DNA of 64,000 nt from Nocardioides dokdonensis FR1436 (GTDB lineage Bacteria; Actinomycetota; Actinomycetes; Propionibacteriales; Nocardioidaceae): assembly GCF_001653335.1 (NCBI RefSeq), contig NZ_CP015079.1, positions 744,001-808,000 on the forward strand, in the 5' to 3' direction. Shown in pieces: positions 18,329 to 26,181 of this stretch (the first letter of the stretch is position 1; each line of letters opens with the position of its first letter). The notes under the pieces were generated by a model. That model was not told the DNA's origin and made no database searches. It saw only the letters and a list, made by a program, of their open reading frames with translations. The position numbers and the translations under genes were made by a program.

Positions 18329-19048
18329 TCAGGCCTGGCCCTCGTCCTCGGAGGCGACGTTCTTGATGCGGTTCGGGTCGACCTGGACGCCGGGGCCCAT
18401 GGTCGTCGACACGGTGACCTTCTTGAGGTAGCGACCCTTGGAGCTGGCCGGCTTGAGCCGCAGCACCTCCTCGAGGGCAGCGGCGTAGTTCTCCGCGAGC
18501 TGGGCCTCGGCGAAGGACGCCTTGCCGATGATGAAGTGCAGGTTGGCGTGACGGTCCACGCGGAACTCGATCTTGCCGCCCTTGATGTCGTTCACGGCCT
18601 TGGCCACGTCCGGCGTCACGGTGCCGGTCTTCGGGTTCGGCATCAGGCCGCGGGGGCCCAGCACGCGACCCAGACGGCCGACCTTGCCCATCATGTCGGG
18701 CGTCGCCACGACGGCGTCGAAGTTCAGGTAGCCGCCGGCCACCTTCTCGATCAGCTCGTCGCCGCCGACCTCGTCGGCGCCGGCCTCACGGGCGGCCTCG
18801 GCCTTGTCGCCGTTGGCGAACACGAGGACGCGAGCGGTCTTGCCGGTGCCGTGGGGCAGGTTGACGGTGCCGCGCACCATCTGGTCGGCCTTGCGGGGGT
18901 CCACGCCGAGGCGCATGACGACGTCGACGGTCTCGTCGAACTTCTTCTTGCTGGTGGTCTTCGCGATCTTGATCGCGGCCAGCGGCGCGTGGAGCTCGTC
19001 CTTGTCGAACTGCTCGGCCGCCGCGCGGTAGGTCTTGCTGCGCTGCAT
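18329..19048 (-). CDS. rplA: 50S ribosomal protein L1
   Basis: A 239-residue L1 ([20 protein letters not shown]), with the conserved [13 protein letters not shown] and [10 protein letters not shown] segments. It binds 23S rRNA at the mobile stalk and in many bacteria represses its own operon. ATG at 19046-19048 preceded by an AGAGAGAGA purine run. It follows rplK after 121 bases. Ends at the bidirectional terminator. Confidence 0.98.
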   Translation of the reverse strand: MQRSKTYRAAAEQFDKDELHAPLAAIKIAKTTSKKKFDETVDVVMRLGVDPRKADQMVRGTVNLPHGTGKTARVLVFANGDKAEAAREAGADEVGGDELIEKVAGGYLNFDAVVATPDMMGKVGRLGRVLGPRGLMPNPKTGTVTPDVAKAVNDIKGGKIEFRVDRHANLHFIIGKASFAEAQLAENYAAALEEVLRLKPASSKGRYLKKVTVSTTMGPGVQVDPNRIKNVASEDEGQA

Positions 19049-19169
19049 GTCTGGTCTCTCTCTTCTTGGTCCAGGTGTGGTCAGGTGGGCCAGCGCGGCC
19101 CTGCCACAGGTGCGGTACGCCGACTCGCGCCCGGCGCGTCGACGTGCTCCGCCGACTCGGGTGGGTCGA

Positions 19170-19601
19170 TCAGTCGGTGGTGACGCCCATGGAGCGGGCG
19201 GTGCCCTCGACGATCTTCATCGCGGCTTCGACGTTGTTCGCGTTGAGGTCGGGGAGCTTGGTCTCGGCGATCTCGCGCACCTGGTCCTTGGTCAGCTTGC
19301 CGACCTTGTCGGTGTGCGGGACGCCCGAGCCCTTCTGCAGCCCGGCGGCCTTCTTGATGAGCTCGGCGGCCGGGGGGGTCTTCGTGATGAAGGTGAAGGA
19401 CCGGTCCTCGTAGATGGTGATCTCGACGGGGATCACGTTGCCACGCATGGACTCGGTCTGCGCGTTGTAGGCCTTGCAGAAGTCCATGATGTTGACGCCG
19501 TGGGGGCCGAGGGCCGTACCCACCGGCGGGGCGGGCGTCGCGGCGCCGGCCTGCAGCTGCACCTTGACGAGTGCGGCGATCTTCTTCTTCTTGGGAGGCA
19601 T
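19170..19601 (-). CDS. rplK: 50S ribosomal protein L11
   Basis: A 143-residue L11: [20 protein letters not shown], then [20 protein letters not shown], and a C-terminal RNA-binding domain ending [11 protein letters not shown]. It is part of the GTPase-associated centre and is needed for RelA activation in other bacteria. ATG at 19599-19601, preceded by a purine-rich GAGAGAGAAAGAGAA. Lies between nusG and rplA. Confidence 0.98.
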   Translation of the reverse strand: MPPKKKKIAALVKVQLQAGAATPAPPVGTALGPHGVNIMDFCKAYNAQTESMRGNVIPVEITIYEDRSFTFITKTPPAAELIKKAAGLQKGSGVPHTDKVGKLTKDQVREIAETKLPDLNANNVEAAMKIVEGTARSMGVTTD

Positions 19602-19741
19602 GAAGCTGGTTCTCTTTCTCTCTCGTGGTCATGACGAGGACGACCTGTCGTCCTCTGCCACCTGCGTGTTGCTCGTTGCGTCCCCATTGTGGGACGCGGG
19701 CGCCCCTGGTGCCCAATCGGGTGGGCGCCGGGGCGGGAGCC
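19602..19741 (-). promoter_or_regulatory. nusG-rplK spacer with hairpins
   Basis: 140 bases without a gene. A nine-pair hairpin GAGGACGAC/GTCGTCCTC at 19636-19655 sits about 35 bases before rplK, and a GC-rich imperfect dyad lies nearer nusG. Possible roles are termination after nusG, or a binding site for L1 or L11 in the rplKA leader. I see no clear -35/-10 pair. Confidence 0.4.
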
Positions 19742-20584
19742 TCAGACCCGCTGGATCTGGCTGAAGCTGAGCTCGACCGGCGTCTCGCGGCCGAAGATCT
19801 CGACGAGCGCCTTGACCCGCTGGGCCTCGGCGTTGATCTCCGTGATCGTGGCGTGCAGCGTCGCGAACGGACCGTCGACGACCATGACCGAGTCGGAGAC
19901 CGAGAAGTCGGCGACCTCGACGGGCTTCTTCGCGGTCGTCGAGGAGCCGGGCGTCGCGGTGCCGGCGGCGACCGCCTCGGCCTCGGCACGGGCCACGACG
20001 GCGGGGGCCAGCATGTCCTCGACCTCACGCATGGTGAGCGGGACGGGCTGGTGGGAGTTGCCCACGAAACCGGTCACGGACGGCGTGTGGCGCACCGCGG
20101 ACCAGGACTCGTCGGTGAGGTCCATGCGGACCAGGACGTACCCGGGGAGAACGGTGCGCTTGACCATCTTGCGCTGGCCGTTCTTGATCTCCGCGACCTC
20201 CTCGGTGGGGACCACGATCTCGTGGATGTAGTCCTCCATGTTCAAGGAGATGATGCGGTTCTCCAGGTTCGACTTCACCCGGTTCTCCATGCCGGAGTAG
20301 GTGTGCACGACGAACCAGTCACCCGGCTTGGCCCAGAGCTCGCGGCGGAACGCCTCGAGCGGGTCGTCGGGGTCGGGGTCGGCATCCTCGTCGGAGGCCT
20401 CCAGGTCGGCGTCCTCGGCCTGCGAGGCCTCGGCGTCCTGGTGCGCCTGCACGGCGCTGTCGTCGACGGCACCGTCGACGGCCTCGTCGGCCTCGGGGTG
20501 CGCCAACGGCTCCGCGGGGTCGACCTCGGGGGTCGCCGACGTCTCCGTCTCCTCGGTCTCGACCGAGTCGTACTGCTCCGTCAC
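19742..20584 (-). CDS. nusG: Transcription termination/antitermination factor NusG
   Basis: NusG with a long acidic N-terminal extension (about 75 residues of Glu/Asp/Ala), then the NGN domain ([47 protein letters not shown]) and the KOW domain ([20 protein letters not shown]). It binds RNA polymerase and couples transcription to Rho or the ribosome. I chose the GTG at 20582-20584 ([12 protein letters not shown]) because GGAG lies six bases upstream, giving 280 residues. ATG at 20596, or GTG at 20686 overlapping the secE stop, are possible longer forms. Follows secE. Confidence 0.93.
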   Translation of the reverse strand: MTEQYDSVETEETETSATPEVDPAEPLAHPEADEAVDGAVDDSAVQAHQDAEASQAEDADLEASDEDADPDPDDPLEAFRRELWAKPGDWFVVHTYSGMENRVKSNLENRIISLNMEDYIHEIVVPTEEVAEIKNGQRKMVKRTVLPGYVLVRMDLTDESWSAVRHTPSVTGFVGNSHQPVPLTMREVEDMLAPAVVARAEAEAVAAGTATPGSSTTAKKPVEVADFSVSDSVMVVDGPFATLHATITEINAEAQRVKALVEIFGRETPVELSFSQIQRV

Positions 20585-20682
20585 GCGCTGCTCCATCACG
20601 TTGCTGTGCAAGTTGCCTGCGTCCGGCGTGCGCCGGTCGCGGGGGGCCGTCACCGCGGCGGGTCCACCCGTCGCGGCTGCGG

Positions 20683-20922
20683 TCACTGGTCGGACTGGCC
20701 GGTGAACACGGCGAACGCCAGCCGGCCCAGACCGAGGTCCAGGGCCGAGATGATCGCCATCATCACCAGGACGAAGACCATCACCACGATGAAGTAGGTG
20801 ACCAGCTGCTCCTGGGTGGGCCAGACGACCTTGCGGAGCTCGGCGACCACCTGTCGGTAGAACGTCACCGGGTTCGTGCGCTCGGCCTTCTTGCCGTCGC
20901 GGACCGCTTCGCTGTCCGACAC
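20683..20922 (-). CDS. secE: Preprotein translocase subunit SecE
   Basis: A 79-residue single-span SecE. The conserved amphipathic helix and hinge ([20 protein letters not shown]) is followed by the membrane helix ([20 protein letters not shown]). It stabilises SecY in the export channel. GTG start at 20920-20922. It sits between tRNA-Trp and nusG, the usual actinobacterial order. Confidence 0.96.
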   Translation of the reverse strand: MSDSEAVRDGKKAERTNPVTFYRQVVAELRKVVWPTQEQLVTYFIVVMVFVLVMMAIISALDLGLGRLAFAVFTGQSDQ

Positions 20923-20974
20923 GCCGTCACCATTCCTTCGCTCGTCCGTCCGGCCTCACCGACCAGATGTCCTG

Positions 20975-21047
20975 CAGGGCACGAGGGACTTGAACCCCCA
21001 ACCTTCGGTTTTGGAGACCGATGCTCTGCCAGTTGAGCTAGTGCCCT
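20975..21047 (-). tRNA. tRNA-Trp (CCA anticodon)
   Basis: 73-base cloverleaf. The acceptor stem is AGGGCAC paired with GTGCCCT, the anticodon loop is CTCCAAA with anticodon CCA and the T arm contains GTTCAAG. The 3' CCA is not encoded. Located just upstream of secE, as in mycobacteria. Confidence 0.97.
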
Positions 21048-21140
21048 CCGGTGGCCCCCGGGCATGCCGCAGCATGTGGGCAAACCACCAGTCGAGGAGT
21101 CTACGGGGAAGGGCCCGGCCTCGTCCAAACCGGTAGGTCC

Positions 21141-21146
21141 TAGGGT
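21141..21146 (+). promoter_or_regulatory. -10 box upstream of add
   Basis: TAGGGT matches TANNNT. It is followed after six bases (GAACGC) by ATG at 21153, the spacing of a leaderless promoter. That ATG opens a 10-codon ORF, not add itself. Confidence 0.55.
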
Positions 21147-21152
21147 GAACGC

Positions 21153-21185
21153 ATGTCACCTCGGCAGGCTCAGCAGCGTGCGTGA
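21153..21185 (+). CDS. Possible leader peptide of 10 codons before add
   Basis: ATG at 21153 encodes MSPRQAQQRA and stops at TGA 21183-21185. The ATG stands six bases after a -10 box, so it would be the first codon of the transcript. The ORF overlaps the GTG start of add (21178) by eight bases in another frame, so ribosomes ending here could restart on add. It may be a coupling device or an accident of the sequence. Too short to show coding bias. Confidence 0.35.
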   Translation: MSPRQAQQRA

Positions 21186-22209
21186 TCTGCACGGGCTGCC
21201 CAAGGCCCATCTCCACCTCCACTTCACCGGCTCGATGCGGCACGGGACGCTGCTCGAGCTCGCCGAGCGGGACCGCATCGTGCTCCCGGACTCGCTGGTC
21301 CAGGACTGGCCGCCCGAGCTGAGCGCCGCGGACGAGAAGGGCTGGTTCCGCTTCCAGCGCCTCTACGACGTGGCCCGCTCGGTGCTGCGCACCGAGGACG
21401 ACGTGCGCCGCCTGGTGCGCGAGGCGGCGGAGGACGACGTCCGCGACGGCAGCCGCTGGCTGGAGATCCAGGTCGACCCCAGCGGCTACGCCGCCCGGTT
21501 CGGCGGCGCCACGGCGTTCACCGACCTGGTGCTCGACGCGGTGGCCGAGAGCTCACGCGAGACCGGGCTGGGGATCGGGGTGGTGATCGCGGCCAACCGG
21601 ACCCGCCACCCGCTCGACGCCCGCACGCTGGCGCGCCTGGCATCGCAGTACGTGGGCCGCGGGGTCGTCGGCTTCGGGCTCTCCAACGACGAGCGCCGCG
21701 GCGACACCACCGACTTCGCCCCCGCCTTCCGGATCGCCTCGCGTGCCGGGCTGCTGCTGGCCCCGCACGGCGGCGAGCTGCGCGGTGCGGAGCACGCTCG
21801 CCTGTGCCTGGACGAGCTGGGCGCCGACCGGCTCGGGCACGGGGTGCGCGTCGTGGAGGACCCGGCACTGCTCGAGCGGGTGGCCGCCGACGGCGTGACC
21901 CTGGAGGTCTGCCCGGTCTCCAACGTGGCGCTGGGGGTCTACTCCGACCTCACCTCGGTGCCGCTGCCCACGCTGCTGGAGGCGGGGGCACAGGTGGCCC
22001 TCGGCGCCGACGACCCGCTGCTCTTCGGGTCGAGCCTGGCGGGTCAGTACGCCACGATGCGCGCGGCGCACGACCTCGACGACACGGTCCTGGCCGAGCT
22101 GGCGCGGATGTCGCTGCGGGGCTCGCGGGCGCCGTCCGACGTGCTGGCGCGCGCGCTCAGCGACATCGACGCCTGGCTGGCGGCCCCCGATGAGAGGATG
22201 CAGGCGTGA
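21178..22209 (+). CDS. add: Adenosine deaminase family enzyme
   Basis: About 343 residues of the metal-dependent adenosine/AMP deaminase family. Motifs: metal-binding HLHLHFTGSM near the N-terminus, the GFGLSNDERRG segment, LLAPHGGELRG with the catalytic Glu, DRLGHGVRV, and the C-terminal ALGADDPLLFGSSL with the paired Asp. It would hydrolyse adenosine or a related nucleoside to the inosine form. The GTG at 21178 places PKAHLHLH at the usual distance from the start. Another in-frame GTG at 21145 overlaps the -10 box and is unlikely. Some actinobacterial relatives deaminate aminodeoxyfutalosine, but an menG-type menaquinone route elsewhere in the window gives no evidence either way. The stop overlaps the next gene as GTGA. 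Confidence 0.88.
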   Translation: MRDLHGLPKAHLHLHFTGSMRHGTLLELAERDRIVLPDSLVQDWPPELSAADEKGWFRFQRLYDVARSVLRTEDDVRRLVREAAEDDVRDGSRWLEIQVDPSGYAARFGGATAFTDLVLDAVAESSRETGLGIGVVIAANRTRHPLDARTLARLASQYVGRGVVGFGLSNDERRGDTTDFAPAFRIASRAGLLLAPHGGELRGAEHARLCLDELGADRLGHGVRVVEDPALLERVAADGVTLEVCPVSNVALGVYSDLTSVPLPTLLEAGAQVALGADDPLLFGSSLAGQYATMRAAHDLDDTVLAELARMSLRGSRAPSDVLARALSDIDAWLAAPDERMQA

Positions 22210-22661
22210 GCGACCGGGAACCCGAAGACACGACGCCCCCCACCCACCAGCCCTACGGGCACGACCCGTACAACGCGCCCCCGCCGCCGCCGTACGGCCA
22301 GGACCCGTACGCCGCGCAGCAGCCGCCGGCGCAGTACCCGCAGCCCGGTCAGGGCTACCCGGCCCCGGTGCACGTGCCGCCGAACCACCCCTCCGCGAAC
22401 ACGGCGCTGGTGCTGGGCATCGTCGCCCTGGCCGGTGGGCTGCTCTGCGGGCTGCCGCTGCTGGCCGGACCGTTCGCCTGGTACACCGGCCGCAAGGTCA
22501 AGCACGAGATCGATGCGAACCCGCAGCAGTACGGCGGGCGCAGCGAGGCCAGCGCCGGCATGGTGCTGGGCATCGTCGCCACGGTGCTGCTGGCCCTGGG
22601 TGTGCTGATGATGGTGGCGGTGATGGCCATCGTGGTCGTCGGCGCCGGCACCTCGACCTGA
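22206..22661 (+). CDS. DUF4190-like small membrane protein
   Basis: 151 residues. The first 60 are Pro/Tyr/Gln-rich (PYGHDPYNA, YGQDPYAAQQ), then two membrane segments (ALVLGIVALAGGLLCGLPLL and GMVLGIVATVLLALGVLMMV) separated by a polar loop (YTGRKVKHEIDANPQQYGGR). This matches the actinobacterial DUF4190 layout, function unknown. GTG start overlaps the add stop. The stop (22659-22661) directly abuts the stop of convergent murB with no spacer. Confidence 0.8.
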   Translation: MSDREPEDTTPPTHQPYGHDPYNAPPPPPYGQDPYAAQQPPAQYPQPGQGYPAPVHVPPNHPSANTALVLGIVALAGGLLCGLPLLAGPFAWYTGRKVKHEIDANPQQYGGRSEASAGMVLGIVATVLLALGVLMMVAVMAIVVVGAGTST

Positions 22662-23729
22662 TCAGTCCTCGAGGTCGCAGCCCACGAGCACCGGCTCGTT
22701 GACCAGGCGGACCCCGAACCTGCGCTCGACCCCGTCCCGGACGTGGCGGGCCAGCGCCAGCAGGTCGGCCGTCGTGGCGCCGCCGCGGTTGGTGAGCGCC
22801 AGGGTGTGCTTGGTCGACAGCCGGGCCCGACCGGTGCCGATGTCGGCGCCGTAGCCGCGGGTGAAGCCGGCGTGCTCGATGAGCCACGCGGCGCTGGTCT
22901 TGACCCGGCCGTCGGGCTGCTCCCAGGCGGGCGCGCCCTCGGGCAGCAGATCGGGCTCGAGGACGGGGTTGGTGAAGAACGACCCCGCGCTCCAGGTGTC
23001 GTGGTCGCCTGCGTCGAGGACCATCCCCTTGCCCGCGCGCAGCGCGAGCACCGCGTCGCGGACCTCGCCCAGCGGTGCTCGTCCGCCCGCTTCGACCCCG
23101 AGGGTGCGGGTGAGCTCACCGAAGCGCACCGGCGCGCCCAGCGTGCCGATCGCGAGCTGGAAGGTCACCGAGAGCACGACGTGGCGACCCGGCTCGGCCT
23201 TGAAGCGGGAGTGCCGGTAGGCGAACCCGCAGTCGGCGTTGGCCAACGTGCGCACGGCGCCGTCGCGGCGGTCCCAGGTGCGCACCCGGGCGATGGTCTG
23301 CGCGACCTCCTGACCGTAGGCCCCGACGTTCTGCACCGGGGTGGCGCCCACGCAGCCGGGGATGCCCGAGAGCGCCTCGACGCCCACCCAGCCGCGCTCG
23401 ACGGTGGTGGCGACGAAGGCGTCCCAGTCCTCCCCCGCAGCGACCGTGACGAGGACGCCCCCGCAGGTGGGGTCGGCGTCGGACCCGGGCTCGATGTCAG
23501 GGGTGATGCCCCGGGTGGCGACCTCGACGACCGTGCCGTCGAAGCCCGCGTCGGCGACGACGAGGTTGCTGCCACCGCCCAGCAGGAGCACCGGCTCCCC
23601 GGCCCGGTCGGCCGCGGCGACGGTCTCGACGAGGTCGGTCTCGGTCGCGGCCCGGACCCACCGGGTCGGCGGACCGCCGAGGCGCAGCGTGGTCCGCTCA
23701 GCCAGACGGGGGCGTCCGGGCTCACCCAT
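22662..23729 (-). CDS. murB: UDP-N-acetylenolpyruvoylglucosamine reductase
   Basis: A 355-residue FAD enzyme that makes UDP-N-acetylmuramic acid for peptidoglycan. FAD-binding LLGGGSNLVV, GVEALSGIPGCVGATPVQNV (active-site region), and the C-terminal STKHTLALTNRGGATTADL are all present. ATG at 23727-23729 overlaps the end of the preceding hydratase gene by eight bases. The gene is the last of a three-gene coupled unit with two MaoC/HadA-type hydratases. Confidence 0.95.
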   Translation of the reverse strand: MGEPGRPRLAERTTLRLGGPPTRWVRAATETDLVETVAAADRAGEPVLLLGGGSNLVVADAGFDGTVVEVATRGITPDIEPGSDADPTCGGVLVTVAAGEDWDAFVATTVERGWVGVEALSGIPGCVGATPVQNVGAYGQEVAQTIARVRTWDRRDGAVRTLANADCGFAYRHSRFKAEPGRHVVLSVTFQLAIGTLGAPVRFGELTRTLGVEAGGRAPLGEVRDAVLALRAGKGMVLDAGDHDTWSAGSFFTNPVLEPDLLPEGAPAWEQPDGRVKTSAAWLIEHAGFTRGYGADIGTGRARLSTKHTLALTNRGGATTADLLALARHVRDGVERRFGVRLVNEPVLVGCDLED

Positions 23730-24129
23730 CGACGACGACCACGGCGCGGGGCATGCCCAGGACCTTCTGCTCGCCCGAGCGGACCTCGAGGGCCAGGGTG
23801 GCCCGGCCGTCCTCGACGCTCTTGACCGTGCCGGCCACGACCACGACCACCCCGATGTCGTCGTCGGGGACCACGACGGGCTGGGTGAACTTGCAGCCGA
23901 GCTCGAGCACGGTGGCGTCGTCGGTCCAGGTCGAGACCGCTCGCGCGGCGAGCGCCATCGTGTACATGCCGTGCGCGATGACCCCGGGCAGCCCGACGTG
24001 GGTGGCGACCCGCTCGGACCAGTGGATCGGGTTGAAGTCGCCGCTGGCACCGGCGTAGCGCACGAGGTCGGCGCGGGTGACGGCGTACTCCTGCGCAGGC
24101 AGGGCGGCGCCGGGCTCGAGGCGCGTCAT
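23722..24129 (-). CDS. MaoC-like dehydratase (HadB type)
   Basis: A 135-residue hot-dog-fold protein. The hydratase motif is present: YAGASGDFNPIHWSERVATH (Asp and His of the catalytic pair) followed by PGVIAHGMYTMALAAR. This is the HadB/Rv0636 type, the catalytic subunit of a (3R)-hydroxyacyl-ACP dehydratase. The ATG overlaps the stop of the preceding HadA-like gene as TGATG. The placement before murB, secE and nusG mirrors hadAB of mycobacteria, although this organism is unlikely to make mycolic acids. A fatty-acid synthesis role is inferred. Confidence 0.88.
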   Translation of the reverse strand: MTRLEPGAALPAQEYAVTRADLVRYAGASGDFNPIHWSERVATHVGLPGVIAHGMYTMALAARAVSTWTDDATVLELGCKFTQPVVVPDDDIGVVVVVAGTVKSVEDGRATLALEVRSGEQKVLGMPRAVVVVDG

Positions 24130-24527
24130 CACTGCTCCCCCCGGTGCACCAGCGTCGCGCTGGCGGTGCAGACCAGCGCCCCGCGCTCGTCGTGGACCTC
24201 GCTGCGGGTGCCGATCACGTCGTTGCCGCCGATCTGGCGCAGGCTCGCGACGCTCAGGGTCGCGGTGAGCACGTCGCCGGGCACCACCGGACGCTCGTAG
24301 GCGAAGCGCTGCTCGCCGTGCACCACCCGGCGCAGCTCGACCTGCTCGGCCTCGAGGAAGGCGTTCATCGCCTCGAAGGCCAGCACGATGGGGAAGGTCG
24401 CCGGAGCCGGGCCGCCCTCCCAGGACGCACCCGTCGCGGCCGCGAAGGTGCGCAGCCGCTCCTCCGTGACCGGATACGGTCGCGTGCGTGGGAAAGACCG
24501 ACCGACGATCGAGGGGTCCACAGCCAT
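24129..24527 (-). CDS. MaoC N-terminal-like dehydratase subunit (HadA type)
   Basis: A 132-residue hot-dog protein of the FAS1-like/HadA group: VGRSFPRTRPYPVTEERLRT, then PATFPIVLAFEAMNAFLEAE, RFAYERPVVPGDVLTATLS. It lacks the His/Asp hydratase motif, as HadA does, so it is the substrate-binding partner of the next gene. ATG at 24525-24527 is preceded by TAGGTT (24534-24539) at six bases, so the transcript is probably leaderless. Confidence 0.87.
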   Translation of the reverse strand: MAVDPSIVGRSFPRTRPYPVTEERLRTFAAATGASWEGGPAPATFPIVLAFEAMNAFLEAEQVELRRVVHGEQRFAYERPVVPGDVLTATLSVASLRQIGGNDVIGTRSEVHDERGALVCTASATLVHRGEQ

Positions 24528-25624
24528 GCCCCCAACCTAGTCCCCGATCCGGAGGCCTCGGGCGGGGGCGTCCTGCCCGGTCGGTGGCGGTCGCGGCACT
24601 GGCGCTGGCACTCGCGGCTCTCGCAGCCTGCACCGCCGACGGCCGAGGCGCCGGTGACGACGGGCCCGGCGGGAGCGACCCCGTGGCCACCCGCCCCACC
24701 CCCGGGCTCAGCCGGTGCGACCCGCTGCGCACCCGCGACGTGCGGGGCCGCCCGCCCGGCTACCTCGCCGACACCCTGGGCACCCGCCTGACCCCGCTGG
24801 CGATCAGCACGGCGGTCTGCGGGGGCCGATGGCTGCCGCGCATGCAGTCGGGGTTCATCCCGCAGGGGGTCGCGGTCTCCGGCGACACCGCCTGGGTCTC
24901 CGGCTACGACCCGGGCCCCGTCTCCCGCCGCTTCTGCCGCCTGCTCAAGGTCGACCTCGCCTCCGGCGAGCTGATCGACGAGGAGGCACCCGTCGCCGGC
25001 GCGGTCGGGACGGGTCCGGTCGTGGAGTGCCGCCACGGTGGCGGGGTGCTGCTCGACGAGCACGGCCTGTGGCTCGCCGAGAGCCCCCGCCTGTGGCTGC
25101 TCGACCCCGGGTCCCTGGCCGTGCGGCGGGTGTGGCGCCTCGACGACCCGGTCCAGGGCTCCTTCAGCGTGCTCGACGGCCGCGGCCGGCTGGGTCTGGG
25201 GCGCTTCCGCAGCCCGGGCGGCAACCCGGGTCAGCCCGGTCGCCCGGCCCTGGACTGGTTCGACCTCGACGACGTGCTGGCCCCGGGCACGTCGGTGCTC
25301 GACACCGACCTGGCCGTGGGGTCCCGCTCGATCCCCCGCCTGGCCCAGGGCGGGATGTGGGCGCGCATCGACGGTCGCACCGGGCTGTGGATCGCCTCGT
25401 CGGTCACCCGCTGCGGCGTGCTCACCGGCCCCGGCGGCGTACGCCGTGCGTTCCTGCCGGGCGCCGAGGGCCTGGCCCCGGCCGGGGACGGCACGGTGTG
25501 GGCGGTCAGCGAGTCGACCGGGCGGCGCTTCGCCGAGGAGGGCGGTCGGCCGGTGGTGGCGCCGCTGACCCTGGTCGACACGCGGCGCTTCGACCGCTGG
25601 CCCGAGCCGACCTGCGAGCCCTGA
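24488..25624 (+). CDS. Putative lipoprotein of unknown function
   Basis: Up to 378 residues. A hydrophobic stretch (SVAVAALALALAALAAC) ends in a lipobox Cys, so it is probably a secreted lipoprotein. The rest has no transmembrane segment, contains several Trp/Gly-rich strands (GVAVSGDTAWVSGYDPG, GGGVLLDEHGLWLAES) and resembles a beta-propeller by repeat rhythm. I do not recognise the family. The start is uncertain: GTG 24488 overlaps the 5' end of the divergent hydratase gene, and GTG 24584 would begin directly at the signal core without a positive N-region. It ends 28 bases before a strong terminator. Confidence 0.72.
   Translation: MGKTDRRSRGPQPCPQPSPRSGGLGRGRPARSVAVAALALALAALAACTADGRGAGDDGPGGSDPVATRPTPGLSRCDPLRTRDVRGRPPGYLADTLGTRLTPLAISTAVCGGRWLPRMQSGFIPQGVAVSGDTAWVSGYDPGPVSRRFCRLLKVDLASGELIDEEAPVAGAVGTGPVVECRHGGGVLLDEHGLWLAESPRLWLLDPGSLAVRRVWRLDDPVQGSFSVLDGRGRLGLGRFRSPGGNPGQPGRPALDWFDLDDVLAPGTSVLDTDLAVGSRSIPRLAQGGMWARIDGRTGLWIASSVTRCGVLTGPGGVRRAFLPGAEGLAPAGDGTVWAVSESTGRRFAEEGGRPVVAPLTLVDTRRFDRWPEPTCEP
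24534..24539 (-). promoter_or_regulatory. -10 box of hadA-hadB-murB unit
   Basis: TAGGTT on the minus strand, six bases before the ATG at 24527, with no Shine-Dalgarno sequence. Fits a leaderless promoter. Confidence 0.6.
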
Positions 25625-25652
25625 CCCCCTGGGGTGCGGGCCCGCAAATGAC

Positions 25653-25685
25653 CACGACCCGCCCGAGTGGCTCGGGCGGGTCGTG
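25653..25685. terminator. Bidirectional terminator between lipoprotein gene and rpmG
   Basis: Perfect 15-bp stem CACGACCCGCCCGAG / CTCGGGCGGGTCGTG with a three-base loop, between convergent genes. Confidence 0.9.
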
Positions 25686-25699
25686 AACAGGACCTGGTG

Positions 25700-25870
25700 T
25701 CAGCGGGTCTCGCGGTGCGTCGTGTGCTGACGGCACCGGGGGCAGAACTTCGACAGGTCCATGCGGTCGGGGTCGTTGCGTCGGTTCTTCTTGGTGATGT
25801 AGTTGCGCTCCTTGCACTCCACGCAGGCGAGAGTGATCTTGGGGCGAACATCGGAGCTCTTGGAGGCCAC
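25700..25870 (-). CDS. rpmG: 50S ribosomal protein L33, zinc-ribbon form
   Basis: 56 residues: [20 protein letters not shown] and [15 protein letters not shown]. The two CxxC pairs are intact, so this is the zinc-binding (C+) form. GTG at 25868-25870 with AAGGA about eight bases upstream. It follows tRNA-Thr and tRNA-Met, the same order as thrT-metT-rpmG2 in mycobacteria. Confidence 0.95.
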   Translation of the reverse strand: MASKSSDVRPKITLACVECKERNYITKKNRRNDPDRMDLSKFCPRCRQHTTHRETR

Positions 25871-25921
25871 GGGGAAGTCCTTGCGTCGGTCGGGCTGCTG
25901 GGTTTCGCGCGTCAGGTGCAG

Positions 25922-25995
25922 TAGCGGGAGCGGGACTCGAACCCGCGACACCACGATTATGAGTCGTGTGCTCTAACCACCTGAGCTACCCCGCC
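25922..25995 (-). tRNA. tRNA-Met, elongator (CAT anticodon)
   Basis: 74-base cloverleaf with anticodon loop CTCATAA, D arm AGCTCAGGTGGTTAGAGC and T arm GGGTTCGAGTCCC. The acceptor GGCGGGG pairs with TCCCGCT and has G-U pairs at both ends. The lack of a C1-A72 mismatch and of the three G-C initiator pairs argues for the elongator. A tRNA-Ile2 with CAT cannot be fully excluded by eye. Confidence 0.9.
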
Positions 25996-26047
25996 ACGGG
26001 GCCGGGTCCGCCCGCCAGAGTAGTCCAGCGGGCCAACCCTCTCCCAG

Positions 26048-26120
26048 AGCCCCTTTACGGAATCGAACCGTAGACCTTCTCCTTACCATGGAGACGCTCT
26101 GCCGACTGAGCTAAAGGGGC
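26048..26120 (-). tRNA. tRNA-Thr (GGT anticodon)
   Basis: 73 bases. Acceptor GCCCCTT pairs with AAGGGGC; the anticodon loop ATGGTAA gives GGT. CCA is not encoded. First of the tRNA-Thr, tRNA-Met, rpmG series. Confidence 0.96.
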
Positions 26121-26181
26121 AACGCGGAAGAAGATTACACACCCTCCCCGAGGACGGGAAATCGAGGGTGGGTCGCTGTCG

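Noticed and set aside
21145..21147. GTG at 21145 as the start of add
   Set aside because: It lies within the -10 box, so it would be upstream of the transcript start.
25922..25995. Initiator tRNA-fMet
   Set aside because: No mismatch at the first acceptor pair of the C-A type and no three consecutive G-C pairs in the anticodon stem.
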